DNA of 49,803 bases, from contig NZ_AUDH01000025.1 of the NCBI RefSeq assembly GCF_000425365.1, forward strand, positions 1 to 49,803, written 5' to 3'. The position numbers and the translations under genes are program-made. Positions 1 through 10,489 of this stretch are shown piece by piece (position 1 is the stretch's first letter; every line of letters starts with the position of its first letter). The notes under the pieces were generated by a model. It did no database searches, was not told the origin of the DNA, and was given only the letters and a program-made list of their open reading frames with translations. This stretch comes from Rubritepida flocculans DSM 14296 (GTDB lineage: Bacteria; Pseudomonadota; Alphaproteobacteria; Acetobacterales; Acetobacteraceae).

Positions 1-180
1 GAAGTCTAGACAGCGCGCTCCCAGGCGTCGCCGCCCTTGGCGCAAGCGAGGGTGCTCGGGGCCTTCCGGGTCCAACTGATACGCGGGCTCTGGCGAACCA
101 TCACCATGCCGACCTCGCCACCAGCCAAACCATAGTGCCACAGTTTCATCCACGGCGGGTCGGGACCGCCGGTGGGTAAC
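1..180 (-). mobile_element. IS110-family element, left-end non-coding region (partial copy)
   Basis: The reverse complement of 1-188 matches 49505-49692 at 184 of 188 positions. In the right-hand copy this stretch leads into an IS110-type transposase start. The left copy is therefore the end of a second copy of the same element, whose transposase would lie to the left of the window on the minus strand. The element boundary is placed at about 180/181, after a GTTACCC-type end, because that is where the two copies' flanks begin to differ apart from the shared CCGTATCA core. No protein-coding frame in it is convincing. In IS110-group elements the region upstream of the transposase encodes a structured guide (bridge) RNA; that role here is inference. 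Confidence 0.8.
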
Positions 181-345
181 TGATACGGTCGGCATCACAT
201 GCCGACCGTATCGCGCGCAGGGTTGACGGGCCCCCATCGAAGCTTTGCTTCGATGGGACCCGGTGTGGCGGCTGCGCGCCAAAACAAAGGCATACCAGCG
301 GCCGCACCGGCTTCTCAGGAGTCGAAATCAGCGGCCGCTGGTATG
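181..345. repeat. Dispersed three-hairpin repeat, copy 1
   Basis: The element has three inverted repeats in series. Hairpin 1 pairs 182-195 with 199-212 (14 perfect pairs, 3-nt loop). Hairpin 2 pairs 233-243 with 247-257 (11 perfect pairs, TTT loop). Hairpin 3 pairs 291-305 with 331-345 (15 pairs) around a 25-nt loop at 306-330. Related copies lie at 11221-11352 and 48483-48533. The linkers are also conserved, so this is one element and not a chance cluster of palindromes. It resembles REP/BIME or MITE-type intergenic mosaics. Its hairpin-3 arm overlaps the 3' end of the oxidoreductase gene at 328-1293, and an IS110 end abuts hairpin 1. Confidence 0.85.
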
Positions 346-1293
346 ACCTCCGGCGAGGATCGCCTCCACCGCCTCCTGCACCGCAAGCGCCTCCTCCAGC
401 GTGGCGAGCGTCGTCGCCTCGCCGCGCGTCAGCGCCGCGAGCTTGTCGAGCTGCCCCGCGAGGGTGAGCGGGCGCATGGCGGGGTTGGGCAGCGCATCGG
501 GCGCGGGGTGCCAGAGCCCGTCCGCCCCCAGCCGCTCGGCGTAGGACCAGTCGCGCAGGCGCAATTGGCCCCTCTCGCCGATGAGGCGCGTTTCGTTCGT
601 CTCCTCGCGCTCCGTTCCGCCCACGCGCCCCTCGAAGCGCACCGGCACCTCGCCCGCGCGGAGCCGGGCCTGGGCGGCGCGTTCGCTGCCATCGCCGGCC
701 GGGTAGTCCGCACTGCCCTCGATCAGCCGCAGCGGCCCGCCCAGGCGCTGGGCGAGGAAGAGGAAATGCGAGGCCACCTCGCGCGTGAAGCCGCCCTCGG
801 CCCGGCGCGCGAGCCAGGACGCCGCCGCCTGCTGCCAGGCGCGCGGCCAGGCGGCGAAGGCGCAGGAGATCTCGATGCCGCGCAGCGCCCCGATCTCCGG
901 CCGCCAGCGCAGGAGCTGCGCCGTGGCGGGCGAGGAGGCCATGGGGAAATTCACCGCCGCGCGCATGCCGCGCGCCGAGGCCACGAAGGCCCGCGCCGCC
1001 TCAAGGTCGGAGGCGAGCGGCTTCTCCAGGAACAGCGCGCGCCCGGCCTGCAGGATCGCGCGGCCATGGGCGATGTGCGAGGCGGGCGGCGAGGCGACAT
1101 AGACCGCCTCGGCGGCCGCGATGGCGGCCTCCGCGCTCGGCGCCATGACGAGGGCGGGGTCGATCGCGGCGAGCCGCGCCGCCGCCTCCGGCGCGGGGTC
1201 CCACACGGCGACGACGGTGGTGGCGGGATGGAGGAGGGCCGCGCGCAACAGCCGCTCGCCCATGATTCCGAGGCCGATGATGGCGAGCTTCAT
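328..1293 (-). CDS. Gfo/Idh/MocA-family NAD(P)-dependent oxidoreductase
   Basis: The 321-residue product starts MKLAIIGLGIMGERLL, a Rossmann GxGxxG nucleotide-binding loop. A FLEKPLAS motif follows at about residue 95; EKP is the hallmark of the Gfo/Idh/MocA family and its Lys is usually catalytic. The C-terminal half fits the family's alpha/beta substrate domain. The ATG at 1293 is chosen because the longer open frame upstream runs into pobA and the Rossmann fold starts exactly here. It lies 4 bp after the pobA stop, so the two are probably cotranscribed. The last residues (GHTSGR) are encoded by the repeat's hairpin-3 arm and the TGA lies in that hairpin's loop, so the natural C-terminus may have been altered by the repeat. 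Substrate unknown. Confidence 0.85.
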   Translation of the reverse strand: MKLAIIGLGIMGERLLRAALLHPATTVVAVWDPAPEAAARLAAIDPALVMAPSAEAAIAAAEAVYVASPPASHIAHGRAILQAGRALFLEKPLASDLEAARAFVASARGMRAAVNFPMASSPATAQLLRWRPEIGALRGIEISCAFAAWPRAWQQAAASWLARRAEGGFTREVASHFLFLAQRLGGPLRLIEGSADYPAGDGSERAAQARLRAGEVPVRFEGRVGGTEREETNETRLIGERGQLRLRDWSYAERLGADGLWHPAPDALPNPAMRPLTLAGQLDKLAALTRGEATTLATLEEALAVQEAVEAILAGGHTSGR

Positions 1294-1297
1294 CCCC

Positions 1298-2461
1298 TCA
1301 CACCTCGTAGGGCAGGCCGACATACTGCTCGGCCAGCGCCGTGCGCATGGCCTGGGACTGCATGACGTAGTGCAGCTCGGCCGTCTGGACACGGTGCTCG
1401 AAGGCGTCCTCGGCGCTGAAGCGGTGCAGCATCGCCGTCATCCACCAGGAGAAGCGCTGCACCTTCCAGATGCGGCGCAGGCAGATCTCGCTGTAGCGGT
1501 CCATCAGCCCCGTGCCCCGGCCGCGGTAGAAATCGGCGAGTGCGGCGGCGAGCACGCGCACATCCGCCACCGCGAGGTTCATCCCCTTCGCCCCCGTAGG
1601 CGGGACGATGTGGGCCGCATCCCCGGCGAGGAAGAGCCGGCCATGGCGCATCGGCTCGGCCACGAAGCTGCGCATGGCGGTGACGCCCTTCTGCAGGATG
1701 GGCCCCTCGTTCACCCGGCCGAGGCGGCGGTGCAGATGCTCCCAGATGCGCGCGTCCGGCCATTCGTTCAAATCCTCGTCCGGCGCGCATTGCAGGTAGA
1801 GGCGCGAGAGGCGCGCGCTGCGCATGGTGGCGAGCGCGAAGCCCTCCTCGTGGCGGGCGTAGATCAGCTCATGGCTCACCGGGCTCGCCTCTGCGAGGAT
1901 GCCGAGCCAGGCGAAGGGATAGACGCGCTCGTAGACGCGCAGCACCTCGGCCGGCATGGCGGCGCGCGAGGGGCCGTGGAACCCGTCGCAGCCCGCGATC
2001 ACGTCGCAGCGCAGCTCGTGCCGCTCGCCGTGCTGGTCGGTCCAGGTGATGCGCGGCTGGTCGGTCGCGATGTCGTGGAGCTGCGTGTCCTCCACCTCGA
2101 AATGCAGCGGCCGGCCGGTGGCGAGGCGGGCGGCCACCATGTCCTTCACCGCCTCCTGCTGGCCGTAGATCGTCACGCGCCGGCCGGTGAGGCCGTGGAG
2201 GTCGATGCGCTCGGCCATGTCGTCGCAGCGCAGCTCGAGCCCGTCATGCACCAGCCCCTCGCGGTGCAGCCGCTCGCCCAGCCCCGCCTCGGTAAGCGTC
2301 TCCACGCTGCCCTGCTCGAGCAGCCCCGCGCGGATGCGCCCTTCGATGTAGGGGCGGGATTTCTGCTCGAGAATGACGCTGTCGATGCCGGCGCGATGGA
2401 GCAGATGGGCGAGCAGCAGCCCCGCCGGCCCCGCCCCGATGATTCCGACTTGCGTGCGCAT
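1298..2461 (-). CDS. pobA: 4-hydroxybenzoate 3-monooxygenase
   Basis: Flavoprotein hydroxylase converting 4-hydroxybenzoate to protocatechuate with NAD(P)H and O2. The 387-residue length matches the family (about 390). The N-terminal FAD motif is GIIGAGPAGLL at residues 6-16. The DG motif appears as AGCDGFHG near residue 160, and the GD motif as LFLAGDAAHIVPPTGAKG near residue 280, which binds the FAD ribityl chain. The ATG at 2461 puts the beta-alpha-beta fold at the extreme N-terminus, as in known PobA. It is divergent from the DsbA-like gene at 2540, leaving 78 bp for promoters. No adjacent PobR/PcaQ regulator is visible and ring-cleavage genes are not in the window. A related class A flavin hydroxylase is the only serious alternative. 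Confidence 0.9.
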   Translation of the reverse strand: MRTQVGIIGAGPAGLLLAHLLHRAGIDSVILEQKSRPYIEGRIRAGLLEQGSVETLTEAGLGERLHREGLVHDGLELRCDDMAERIDLHGLTGRRVTIYGQQEAVKDMVAARLATGRPLHFEVEDTQLHDIATDQPRITWTDQHGERHELRCDVIAGCDGFHGPSRAAMPAEVLRVYERVYPFAWLGILAEASPVSHELIYARHEEGFALATMRSARLSRLYLQCAPDEDLNEWPDARIWEHLHRRLGRVNEGPILQKGVTAMRSFVAEPMRHGRLFLAGDAAHIVPPTGAKGMNLAVADVRVLAAALADFYRGRGTGLMDRYSEICLRRIWKVQRFSWWMTAMLHRFSAEDAFEHRVQTAELHYVMQSQAMRTALAEQYVGLPYEV

Positions 2462-2539
2462 GGCCTGCCCTGCGAAGGATGACGCGCCCCAGCCTTGGCC
2501 CAAACCGGGCCGCGCGGCAACGGGGCGCGAAGGGCCCCC

Positions 2540-3169
2540 ATGACCGCGCCGCGCCGCATCGACGTGATCTCCGACGCGATCTGCCCCTGGTGCTGGATCG
2601 GCAAGCGCCAGCTCGACCTCGCCCTGGCCGCGCTGGAGGCGGAGGGGCTGCGCTTCTCGGTGCATTGGCGCGCCTTCCAGCTCAACCCCGACATGCCCGA
2701 GGGCGGCCTGCCGCGCGACGCCTATCGCGCCGCGAAGTTCGGCAGCCTGGAGCGCGGGCGCGCGCTGGACGCGCGGGTGGCCGAGGCGGGGCGCGCGGTG
2801 GGCCTCGGCTTCCGGCATGATCTGATGACGCGCACGCCCAGCACGGTGAAGGCGCACCGGCTGATCCGCCACGCCGAGGGCCCGCTGCAGCACGCGCTGG
2901 TGGAGGCGCTGTTCCGGGCCTATTTCGCCGAGGGCCGCGACATCGGCGACGCCGCGGTGCTCTGTGATGTGGCGGCGGGGCTCGGCCTCGACGCCGCGGC
3001 CTTCCTCGCCGGGGAGGAGCTGGAGGCAGAGGTGCGCGCCGAGGACGCCGGCTTCCGCCGCCTCGGCGTCTCGGGCGTGCCGAGCTTCGCCCTCGAGGGG
3101 CGGCTGCTGTTCAGCGGCGCCTGGCCGGCCGAGCGCATGGCGGAGATCTTCGCCCGGCGCGCGGCCTGA
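2540..3169 (+). CDS. DsbA-family oxidoreductase (FrnE-like)
   Basis: The 209-residue thioredoxin-fold protein has a CPWC active site (Cys15, Cys18) directly after the first beta strand (IDVISDAICPWCW). It has the cis-proline motif GVSGVP near residue 183. The size, the internal helical insertion and the absence of a signal peptide fit the cytoplasmic DsbA/FrnE branch, which includes 2-hydroxychromene-2-carboxylate isomerase-like proteins, more than periplasmic DsbA. The ATG at 2540 is preferred to an in-frame start 45 bp upstream because the fold begins at residue 6. It is divergent from pobA and convergent with the NTF2-like gene, with only 6 bp between their stops. Its physiological substrate cannot be told from sequence. 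Confidence 0.85.
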   Translation: MTAPRRIDVISDAICPWCWIGKRQLDLALAALEAEGLRFSVHWRAFQLNPDMPEGGLPRDAYRAAKFGSLERGRALDARVAEAGRAVGLGFRHDLMTRTPSTVKAHRLIRHAEGPLQHALVEALFRAYFAEGRDIGDAAVLCDVAAGLGLDAAAFLAGEELEAEVRAEDAGFRRLGVSGVPSFALEGRLLFSGAWPAERMAEIFARRAA

Positions 3170-3175
3170 TCTCCC

Positions 3176-3769
3176 TCAACGCGCGAGCGGCCCGCCCGCG
3201 AGCCAGGCCGCGCCATCGGCATAGAGGCGCTCCACCTCCGGCCCCTTCAGCCCCGGCATGTCGGGCTTCACCGCATAGCCGATGCGCGTCTGCAGATAGG
3301 CGAGGTGGCGGTAGCCCTCCGGGAAGCGCGCGAGCAGCGCGGGGTCCAGGGAGAGGCGCGCTCCGGGCGAGACGGGGTCCATCCGGTCCTTCTCGTAGAT
3401 CGGCTGGCGCAGCAGGATCTTCCAGCGCCCCTCGTGCTTCTGCACGAAGTCGTAGAAGCGGCCGGTGCAGACCACGTCCACCAGCACCCCCTCCACCTCG
3501 GCGCGCTGGCTGATGGTCATCTTGGTCTGGGCGATGGCGCGCTCGCCCGCGATCTCGCTGGAATGCCCGCCCAGGAAGTGCAGGATGGAGACGCCGCGCC
3601 GCCAGCCCGCGATGCTCGCCTTGATGAACTCCGCGGCCGTGCCCTGTTTCCAGGTGGCCATCATGCGCCCCTCTGGGTGCCAGCAGGTGGCGAAGCGCGC
3701 CCAGTCCCCGGCGTCGCGCCAGATGGCCCAGTTCTCGATCAGGGCGCGGATGTCGGCGGCGTCGCTCAT
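3176..3769 (-). CDS. NTF2/SnoaL-like fold protein
   Basis: The 197-residue protein begins [19 protein letters not shown] and continues with a [14 protein letters not shown] segment, the typical opening of SnoaL-like/NTF2-like cone-fold proteins that act as small hydrolases, isomerases or ring-hydroxylase partners. The family core is about 130 residues; this protein has a C-terminal extension of about 60. The start ATG (3769-3767) overlaps the stop of the upstream alpha/beta hydrolase (ATGA), so the two are translationally coupled and probably share a pathway. The catalytic function is unknown. Confidence 0.75.
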   Translation of the reverse strand: MSDAADIRALIENWAIWRDAGDWARFATCWHPEGRMMATWKQGTAAEFIKASIAGWRRGVSILHFLGGHSSEIAGERAIAQTKMTISQRAEVEGVLVDVVCTGRFYDFVQKHEGRWKILLRQPIYEKDRMDPVSPGARLSLDPALLARFPEGYRHLAYLQTRIGYAVKPDMPGLKGPEVERLYADGAAWLAGGPLAR

Positions 3770-4656
3770 CCCCCGGGCCTCTGCGCGATGATGCCGCCCG
3801 AGAGCGAGGCGGGGATGCGCGGGCGCCAGGCCCCGCCATCCACCGCCGTCAGGAAATCGAGCAGGGCGCGGTTGAAGGCGTCCGGCTCCTCGAGGTTCAT
3901 GGTGTGCCCGCATTTGGGCATGACCAGCAGCGCCGCGCCGCGGATCACGCGCTTGAGGAAGAGGGCGGGCTCCAGCGTCGGGTCGTCCTCGTCGCCGGCG
4001 ATGATGAGGGTGGGCAGGGCGAGCTGGCGGAAGGCGGGTTCGAGGTCGAAGAGCGAGGGGCGCTCGCGCTGCACGCCCTGCATGGTCAGCGCCGCGCCCT
4101 CCGGGTCGTGCTGCGCGAGCTGCGCCGCGAACTCGGCGAAGCCGCGGGGGTCCTTCTCCTCGAAGACGAGGCGCGTCGGCCCATGGGCGTAGCTGTGGGC
4201 GAAGCGCGCCATGCCCTGCTCGCGCAGCCGGGCGACGGAGGCGTCGATCTCGGCGCGGAACTGCGCGCGCTTGTCGGGCGCGGCGCCATAGCCCACCCCC
4301 GCGGCCGTCAGGCTGCGCGCGAGATGGGGGTGGCGCAGGCCCAGATGCAGCGTGGCGAAGGCGCCCATCGAAAGCCCCACCACATGCGCGGGCGCGAGGC
4401 CGAGGCCGGTGATGACGGCCGCGATGTCGTCCCTCGCGCGGTCCTGGCTGTAGGCGGCGGGATCGCGCGGCACGTCGGAGGGCGGGTAGCCGCGGGCGTT
4501 GAAGGCGATGCAGCGGTAGCGGCGCGAGAAGAAGCGGAGCTGCGGCTCCCAGCTCCGCGCATCGCCGGCGAATTCGTGGACGAAGACGACCGGCGCGCCC
4601 TGCCCCGCCTCCTCGTAGTGCAGGCTCACGCCGTCATCGGTGCGCAGGAAGGGCAT
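3766..4656 (-). CDS. Alpha/beta-fold hydrolase
   Basis: The 296-residue protein has an oxyanion-hole region ([14 protein letters not shown]), the nucleophile elbow GLSMGA with Ser at about residue 97, a candidate acid in AGDEDDPT and the catalytic His in [11 protein letters not shown]. The arrangement resembles 3-oxoadipate enol-lactonase (PcaD) and related C-C hydrolases, which would suit the nearby pobA, but PcaD identity is not established. The ATG at 4656 is favoured because the strand after it ([16 protein letters not shown]) is the usual first strand of the fold. The stop overlaps the next gene by ATGA. The gene is divergent from the SUF operon across 157 bp. Confidence 0.85.
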   Translation of the reverse strand: MPFLRTDDGVSLHYEEAGQGAPVVFVHEFAGDARSWEPQLRFFSRRYRCIAFNARGYPPSDVPRDPAAYSQDRARDDIAAVITGLGLAPAHVVGLSMGAFATLHLGLRHPHLARSLTAAGVGYGAAPDKRAQFRAEIDASVARLREQGMARFAHSYAHGPTRLVFEEKDPRGFAEFAAQLAQHDPEGAALTMQGVQRERPSLFDLEPAFRQLALPTLIIAGDEDDPTLEPALFLKRVIRGAALLVMPKCGHTMNLEEPDAFNRALLDFLTAVDGGAWRPRIPASLSGGIIAQRPGG

Positions 4657-4760
4657 GCCCGTCTCCCCAGGGGTTGTTGCGCGGACGATGCGGCGGGCGT
4701 AAGGGCGCGTCCAGAGCCGCCATGCCGCAGGGGCATGGTCCCGCACGCCCTCCCCCCCCC

Positions 4761-4789
4761 TTCAAAGCGGACCCGACTGGTCCTATTTA
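4761..4789 (+). promoter_or_regulatory. Putative suf promoter with internal palindromic operator
   Basis: A -35-like TTCAAA (4761-4766) and a -10-like TATTTA (4784-4789) are separated by 17 bp. The spacer holds a perfect inverted repeat, GGACC-N5-GGTCC (4769-4783). This is a good position for a repressor that blocks RNA polymerase. The first gene downstream encodes an Rrf2-family Fe-S regulator, so autoregulation is the natural reading. The promoter is predicted from sequence only. Confidence 0.5.
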
Positions 4790-4813
4790 GGCGCCAGAGC
4801 GGAGGACGATGCC

Positions 4814-5281
4814 GTGCTGAGGCTGTCGCGATTGACGGATTACGCCGTGGTGGTCCTGGCCCGAATGGGCGAGGCCGGCGCGCCGACGCAAAGCGCGCCG
4901 GGGCTGGCTGCGCGCACCGGCCTGCCCGAGCCGACGGTGGCGAAGGTGCTCAAGATCCTCGCCCAGGCCGGGATCGTCGAGGGGCTGCGCGGCGCGCGCG
5001 GCGGCTACCGCCTCTCCCGCCCCCTCGCCGCCATCGCGCTGGCCGATGTGATCGTCGCCTTCGACGGGCCGATCGCGCTCACCGCCTGCGTGGACGGCCA
5101 TACGGGCGTCTGCGAGAGCGAGGCGCTCTGCCCCGTGCGGGGCCGCTGGGATCCGGTGAACCAGGCGATCCGCGCCGCGCTCTCGAGCATCACCCTGGCC
5201 GACCTCGCGGGGCGCGCGCCCGCACCGGCGCCGCTTCCCGCCGCCGACGACGCCCATTCCCTCAGCCTCGCCGCCGAGTAG
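4814..5281 (+). CDS. Rrf2-family regulator of the SUF operon (IscR/SufR-like)
   Basis: The 155-residue winged-helix protein begins [18 protein letters not shown], the Rrf2 signature. It has a recognition region around residues 36-70 ([21 protein letters not shown], then [11 protein letters not shown]; the latter is the wing). Three cysteines (Cys92, Cys100, Cys106) sit where IscR-type proteins bind an Fe-S cluster, so it probably senses cluster status and represses suf. The start is GTG at 4814 with GGAGGA 7-8 bp upstream; an ATG at 4809 is out of frame. It lies 8 bp before sufB. It resembles the SUF-specific Rrf2 branch seen at the head of alphaproteobacterial suf operons. Confidence 0.88.
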   Translation: MLRLSRLTDYAVVVLARMGEAGAPTQSAPGLAARTGLPEPTVAKVLKILAQAGIVEGLRGARGGYRLSRPLAAIALADVIVAFDGPIALTACVDGHTGVCESEALCPVRGRWDPVNQAIRAALSSITLADLAGRAPAPAPLPAADDAHSLSLAAE

Positions 5282-5289
5282 GAGCCCTC

Positions 5290-6744
<1,455 letters not shown>

Positions 6745-6746
6745 CC

Positions 6747-7487
<741 letters not shown>

Positions 7488-7497
7488 GGCGGGCGGG

Positions 7498-8778
7498 ATG
7501 AACGCCATGACCACCGGCGCCGCCGCCTTCCTCGGCCGCTATGAAGGGCTGCGCGCGCATCTGCCCGGCGGCCGCACCGACTGGGTGGCCGCGCTGCGCG
7601 CCGACGCCGCCGCGCAGTTCCGCGCCCAGGGCCTGCCCGGCCGGCAGGTGGAGGCCTGGCGCTATACGGACCTTTCGCCCATCGCAGCACTCGGCTTCAC
7701 CGAGGCGCTCACCCTCGCCGAGGAGCGGCTGAGCCTGCCCGCCGCACGCGCGCCCTGGCGCGCCGTCTTCGTGGACGGGCGCTTCGCCGCGGGGCTTTCC
7801 TCGCTGCCGCCGGGCCTGTCCGCGCGCAGCCTCGCCGCCGAGCTCGACGCGGCGCGGGGCCTGCTCGGCGCGCTCGCGGAGCCGACGCCCATGGTGGCGC
7901 TGAACACCATGCTCTTCGAGGACGGGCTGTTCCTCGAGGTTCCGCCCGGGTTGGACGCGGGCGTGATGGAGCTGCTCTCCATCGCCACCCATGCCGAGCG
8001 GCCCATCGCCTTCCACCCGCGCCATCTGATCCGCCTCGGCGCGGGCGCGCGGCTCACGCTGATCGAGACGAGCCTCGGCCCCGCGGCCGCCACCTATCTG
8101 CACAACCCGGTCTTCGAGATCGCGGTGGCGGAAGGCGCGAGCCTCACCCATGTTCGGCTGCAGCGCGAGGGGCGCGCAGGCTTCCAGCTCGCCACCGTGC
8201 TGGCCGCCGTCGAGGCGGGCGCGACCTACGACAACTTCACGCTCAACGCGGGCGGGCGGCTCGTGCGCAACGAGATCCACGCCGCGCTGCGCGGGCCGAA
8301 GGCCGCCTGCCACATGAACGGCGCGCAGCTCGTCGCCGACGGCCAGCACGCCGACACCACCACCTTCCTCGACCACGCCGCGCCCGACTGCGCGAGCCGC
8401 CAGACCTACAAGACCGTGCTCGCCGGCCGCTCGCGCGGCGTCTTCCAGGGCAAGATCCTGGTGCGCCAGGCGGCCCAGCGCACCGACGGCTACCAGATGA
8501 ACCAGGCGCTGCTGCTCTCCGAGGAGGCGGAGATCGACGCGAAGCCGCAGCTCGAGATCTATGCCGACGACGTGAAGTGCAGCCATGGCGCGACGGTGGG
8601 CGCGCTGGACGAGGCGCAGCTCTTCTACCTGCGCGCGCGCGGCATTCCCGCCGCCACCGCCCGCTCCATGCTCGTCGAGGCCTTCCTCACCGAGGCCGTG
8701 GAGGGCGTGCGCGACGAGGCGGCCCGCGCCGCGCTGGACGAGGCCGTCGCCGGCTGGTGGGAGCGCGAGGCGGCGTGA
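7498..8778 (+). CDS. sufD: Fe-S assembly protein SufD
   Basis: SufD is the SufB paralogue that completes SufBC2D and is needed for iron acquisition. The 426-residue product has the usual N-terminal helical region with the WRYTDLS motif near residue 54. The SufB/D beta-helix core includes HADTTTFLDHAAPDCASRQTYK (split here as two conserved blocks) and SRGVFQGKILV. The C-terminal KCSHGATVGALDEAQLFYL motif is diagnostic of the SufBD family. ATG at 7498; the stop overlaps the sufS start by one base (TGATG), implying coupled translation. Confidence 0.95.
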   Translation: MNAMTTGAAAFLGRYEGLRAHLPGGRTDWVAALRADAAAQFRAQGLPGRQVEAWRYTDLSPIAALGFTEALTLAEERLSLPAARAPWRAVFVDGRFAAGLSSLPPGLSARSLAAELDAARGLLGALAEPTPMVALNTMLFEDGLFLEVPPGLDAGVMELLSIATHAERPIAFHPRHLIRLGAGARLTLIETSLGPAAATYLHNPVFEIAVAEGASLTHVRLQREGRAGFQLATVLAAVEAGATYDNFTLNAGGRLVRNEIHAALRGPKAACHMNGAQLVADGQHADTTTFLDHAAPDCASRQTYKTVLAGRSRGVFQGKILVRQAAQRTDGYQMNQALLLSEEAEIDAKPQLEIYADDVKCSHGATVGALDEAQLFYLRARGIPAATARSMLVEAFLTEAVEGVRDEAARAALDEAVAGWWEREAA

Positions 8779-10025
8779 TGATGGACGCCGCCCCCGCCCG
8801 GCTGGATGTCGCGCGCGTGCGGCAGGATTTCCCCATCCTCGCCACCACGGTGCGCGGGCGGCCGCTGGTGTTCCTCGACTCCGGCGCCTCGGCCCAGAAG
8901 CCGCGCGCCGTGATCGAGGCGATGACGCGCTGCATGGAAACGGCCTACGCCAACGTCCATCGCGGCGCCTACCGCCTCTCCGAGCTCGCCACCGAGGCCT
9001 ATGAGGCCGCGCGCGCCGCCGCGCAGCGCTTCCTCGGCGCCGAGCACGCGGAGGAGATCGTCTTCACCCGCAACTCCACCGAGGCCTTCAACCTCGTCGC
9101 GCACAGCTTCGGCCGCGGGCTGCTCCAGCCGGGCCAGGCGGTGCTGGTCTCGGAGATGGAGCACCACGCCAACCTCGTGCCCTGGCAGATGCTGCGCGAC
9201 GCGGGGCTGGGCATCGGCCTGCGCTTCGTGCGCGTCACCGATGCGGGCGAGCTCGACCTCGACGACCTCGCGCGCCATCTCGCGCAGGGCGATGTCGGGC
9301 TCGTCTCGGTCACGCACATGTCCAACGTGCTCGGCACCGTCACCCCGGCCGCGGCCATCGCGCGCATGGCCCATGCGGCGGGCGCGCGGGTGATGTTCGA
9401 CGGAAGCCAGGCCGCGGTGCACCGGGCGGTGGACGTGCGCGCCATCGGCGCGGATTTCTATGCCTTCACCGGCCACAAGCTCTACGGCCCTACCGGCATC
9501 GGCGTGCTCTACGGCAGGCGCGAGCTGCTCTCGGCCATGCCGCCCTTCCTCGGCGGCGGCGACATGATCGAGACGGTGACGCTCGAGCACAGCAGCTGGG
9601 CCGCGCCGCCCGCGCGCTTCGAGGCCGGCACGCCCGCCATCGTCGAGGCGGTGGGCCTGCACGCGGCCATCGACTACGTCACCGCCCTCGGCATGGAGGC
9701 CATCGAGGCGCATGAGCGGGATCTGGTCGAGCACGCCTCCGCCCGGCTCGCGCAGGTGAAGGGGCTCTCGCTGCTCGGCGCGCCGCAGGATCGCGGCGGC
9801 GTCTTCGCCTTCGCGCTCGAGGGCGTGCACCCGCACGACCTCGCCACCTTCCTCGACCGGCGCGGCGTCTGCGTGCGCGCGGGCCGCCACTGCGCCGAGC
9901 CGCTGCACGCGCGCTTCGGCCTCGAGGGCGGCACGGCGCGGGCGAGCTTCGGCCTCTACACCACGCGCGAGGAGATCGAGGCGCTGGCCGAGGCGCTCGA
10001 CGCCGCGCGGGAGTTCTTCGCATGA
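8778..10025 (+). CDS. sufS: Cysteine desulfurase SufS (class V PLP enzyme)
   Basis: Mobilises sulfur from L-cysteine as a persulfide. The 415-residue group II desulfurase has the PLP lysine in AFTGHKLYGP (Lys234) and the active cysteine in VRAGRHCAEPLH (Cys372), the SufS rather than IscS context. SEMEHHANLVPW and the THMSNVLGT block are also present. The start is the first ATG of an ATGATG pair at 8778, overlapping the sufD stop; the second ATG would remove one residue. The long frame upstream lies inside sufD and is discarded. The stop overlaps sufU by ATGA. Confidence 0.96.
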   Translation: MMDAAPARLDVARVRQDFPILATTVRGRPLVFLDSGASAQKPRAVIEAMTRCMETAYANVHRGAYRLSELATEAYEAARAAAQRFLGAEHAEEIVFTRNSTEAFNLVAHSFGRGLLQPGQAVLVSEMEHHANLVPWQMLRDAGLGIGLRFVRVTDAGELDLDDLARHLAQGDVGLVSVTHMSNVLGTVTPAAAIARMAHAAGARVMFDGSQAAVHRAVDVRAIGADFYAFTGHKLYGPTGIGVLYGRRELLSAMPPFLGGGDMIETVTLEHSSWAAPPARFEAGTPAIVEAVGLHAAIDYVTALGMEAIEAHERDLVEHASARLAQVKGLSLLGAPQDRGGVFAFALEGVHPHDLATFLDRRGVCVRAGRHCAEPLHARFGLEGGTARASFGLYTTREEIEALAEALDAAREFFA

Positions 10026-10489
10026 GCGCCCCCGCCGGCTTCGAGGAGCTGCGCGACCTCTATCAGGAGGTGATCCTCGACCACGGCCGCCGCCCGCGGA
10101 ACCATTTCCGCCTCGACCCCTGCGACGCCTCCGCGCGCGGCGACAACCCGATGTGCGGCGACCGGGTGGAGGTGTTCCTCGCCTTCGGCCCGGAGGGGCG
10201 CATCGCGCGCGCGAGCTTCCTCGGCCGCGGCTGCGCGGTGAGCCAGGCCAGCGCCTCGCTGCTGACCGAGACGGTTCCCGGCCTCTCGCCGCAGGAGGCC
10301 AAGGCGCTCTCGGCCCGGCTGCGCGAGATGGCGAAGACCGGCGCGCGCGACGATTCCACCGAGGCGCTCGCGCGCCTCTCCGCCCTTTCGGGCGTGCACG
10401 AGTTTCCCTCGCGGGTGAAGTGCGCCACCCTTGCGTGGCACGCGCTGGATGCCGCGCTCGACGGGGTGAAGGAGGCGAGCAGTGAGTGA
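10022..10489 (+). CDS. sufU: SufU/IscU-type scaffold or sulfur-transfer protein
   Basis: The 155-residue protein carries the U-type ligands Cys45-Gly-Asp47, Cys71 in GRGCAVSQAS and Cys134 in VKCATLAWHAL. The insertion between the second and third cysteine regions matches SufU more than IscU. In Gram-positive SufU the protein carries zinc and accepts persulfide from SufS; that role is probable here but not proven for Alphaproteobacteria. The ATG at 10022 overlaps the sufS stop. The end overlaps the GTG start of the next gene by 8 bp. Confidence 0.92.
   Translation: MSAPAGFEELRDLYQEVILDHGRRPRNHFRLDPCDASARGDNPMCGDRVEVFLAFGPEGRIARASFLGRGCAVSQASASLLTETVPGLSPQEAKALSARLREMAKTGARDDSTEALARLSALSGVHEFPSRVKCATLAWHALDAALDGVKEASSE

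Noticed and set aside
199-1365. Long plus-strand open frame beginning in repeat copy 1 (MPTVSRAGLTG...), with similar starts at 11239 and 48501
   Set aside because: It is antisense to the oxidoreductase gene. The shared N-terminus comes only from the repeat DNA, so such proteins are annotation artefacts of the repeat.
4741-4770. Run of ten C residues upstream of suf as a phase-variation tract
   Set aside because: It lies about 50 bp before the start codon, upstream of the predicted -35 box. With a single sequence there is no evidence of length variation.
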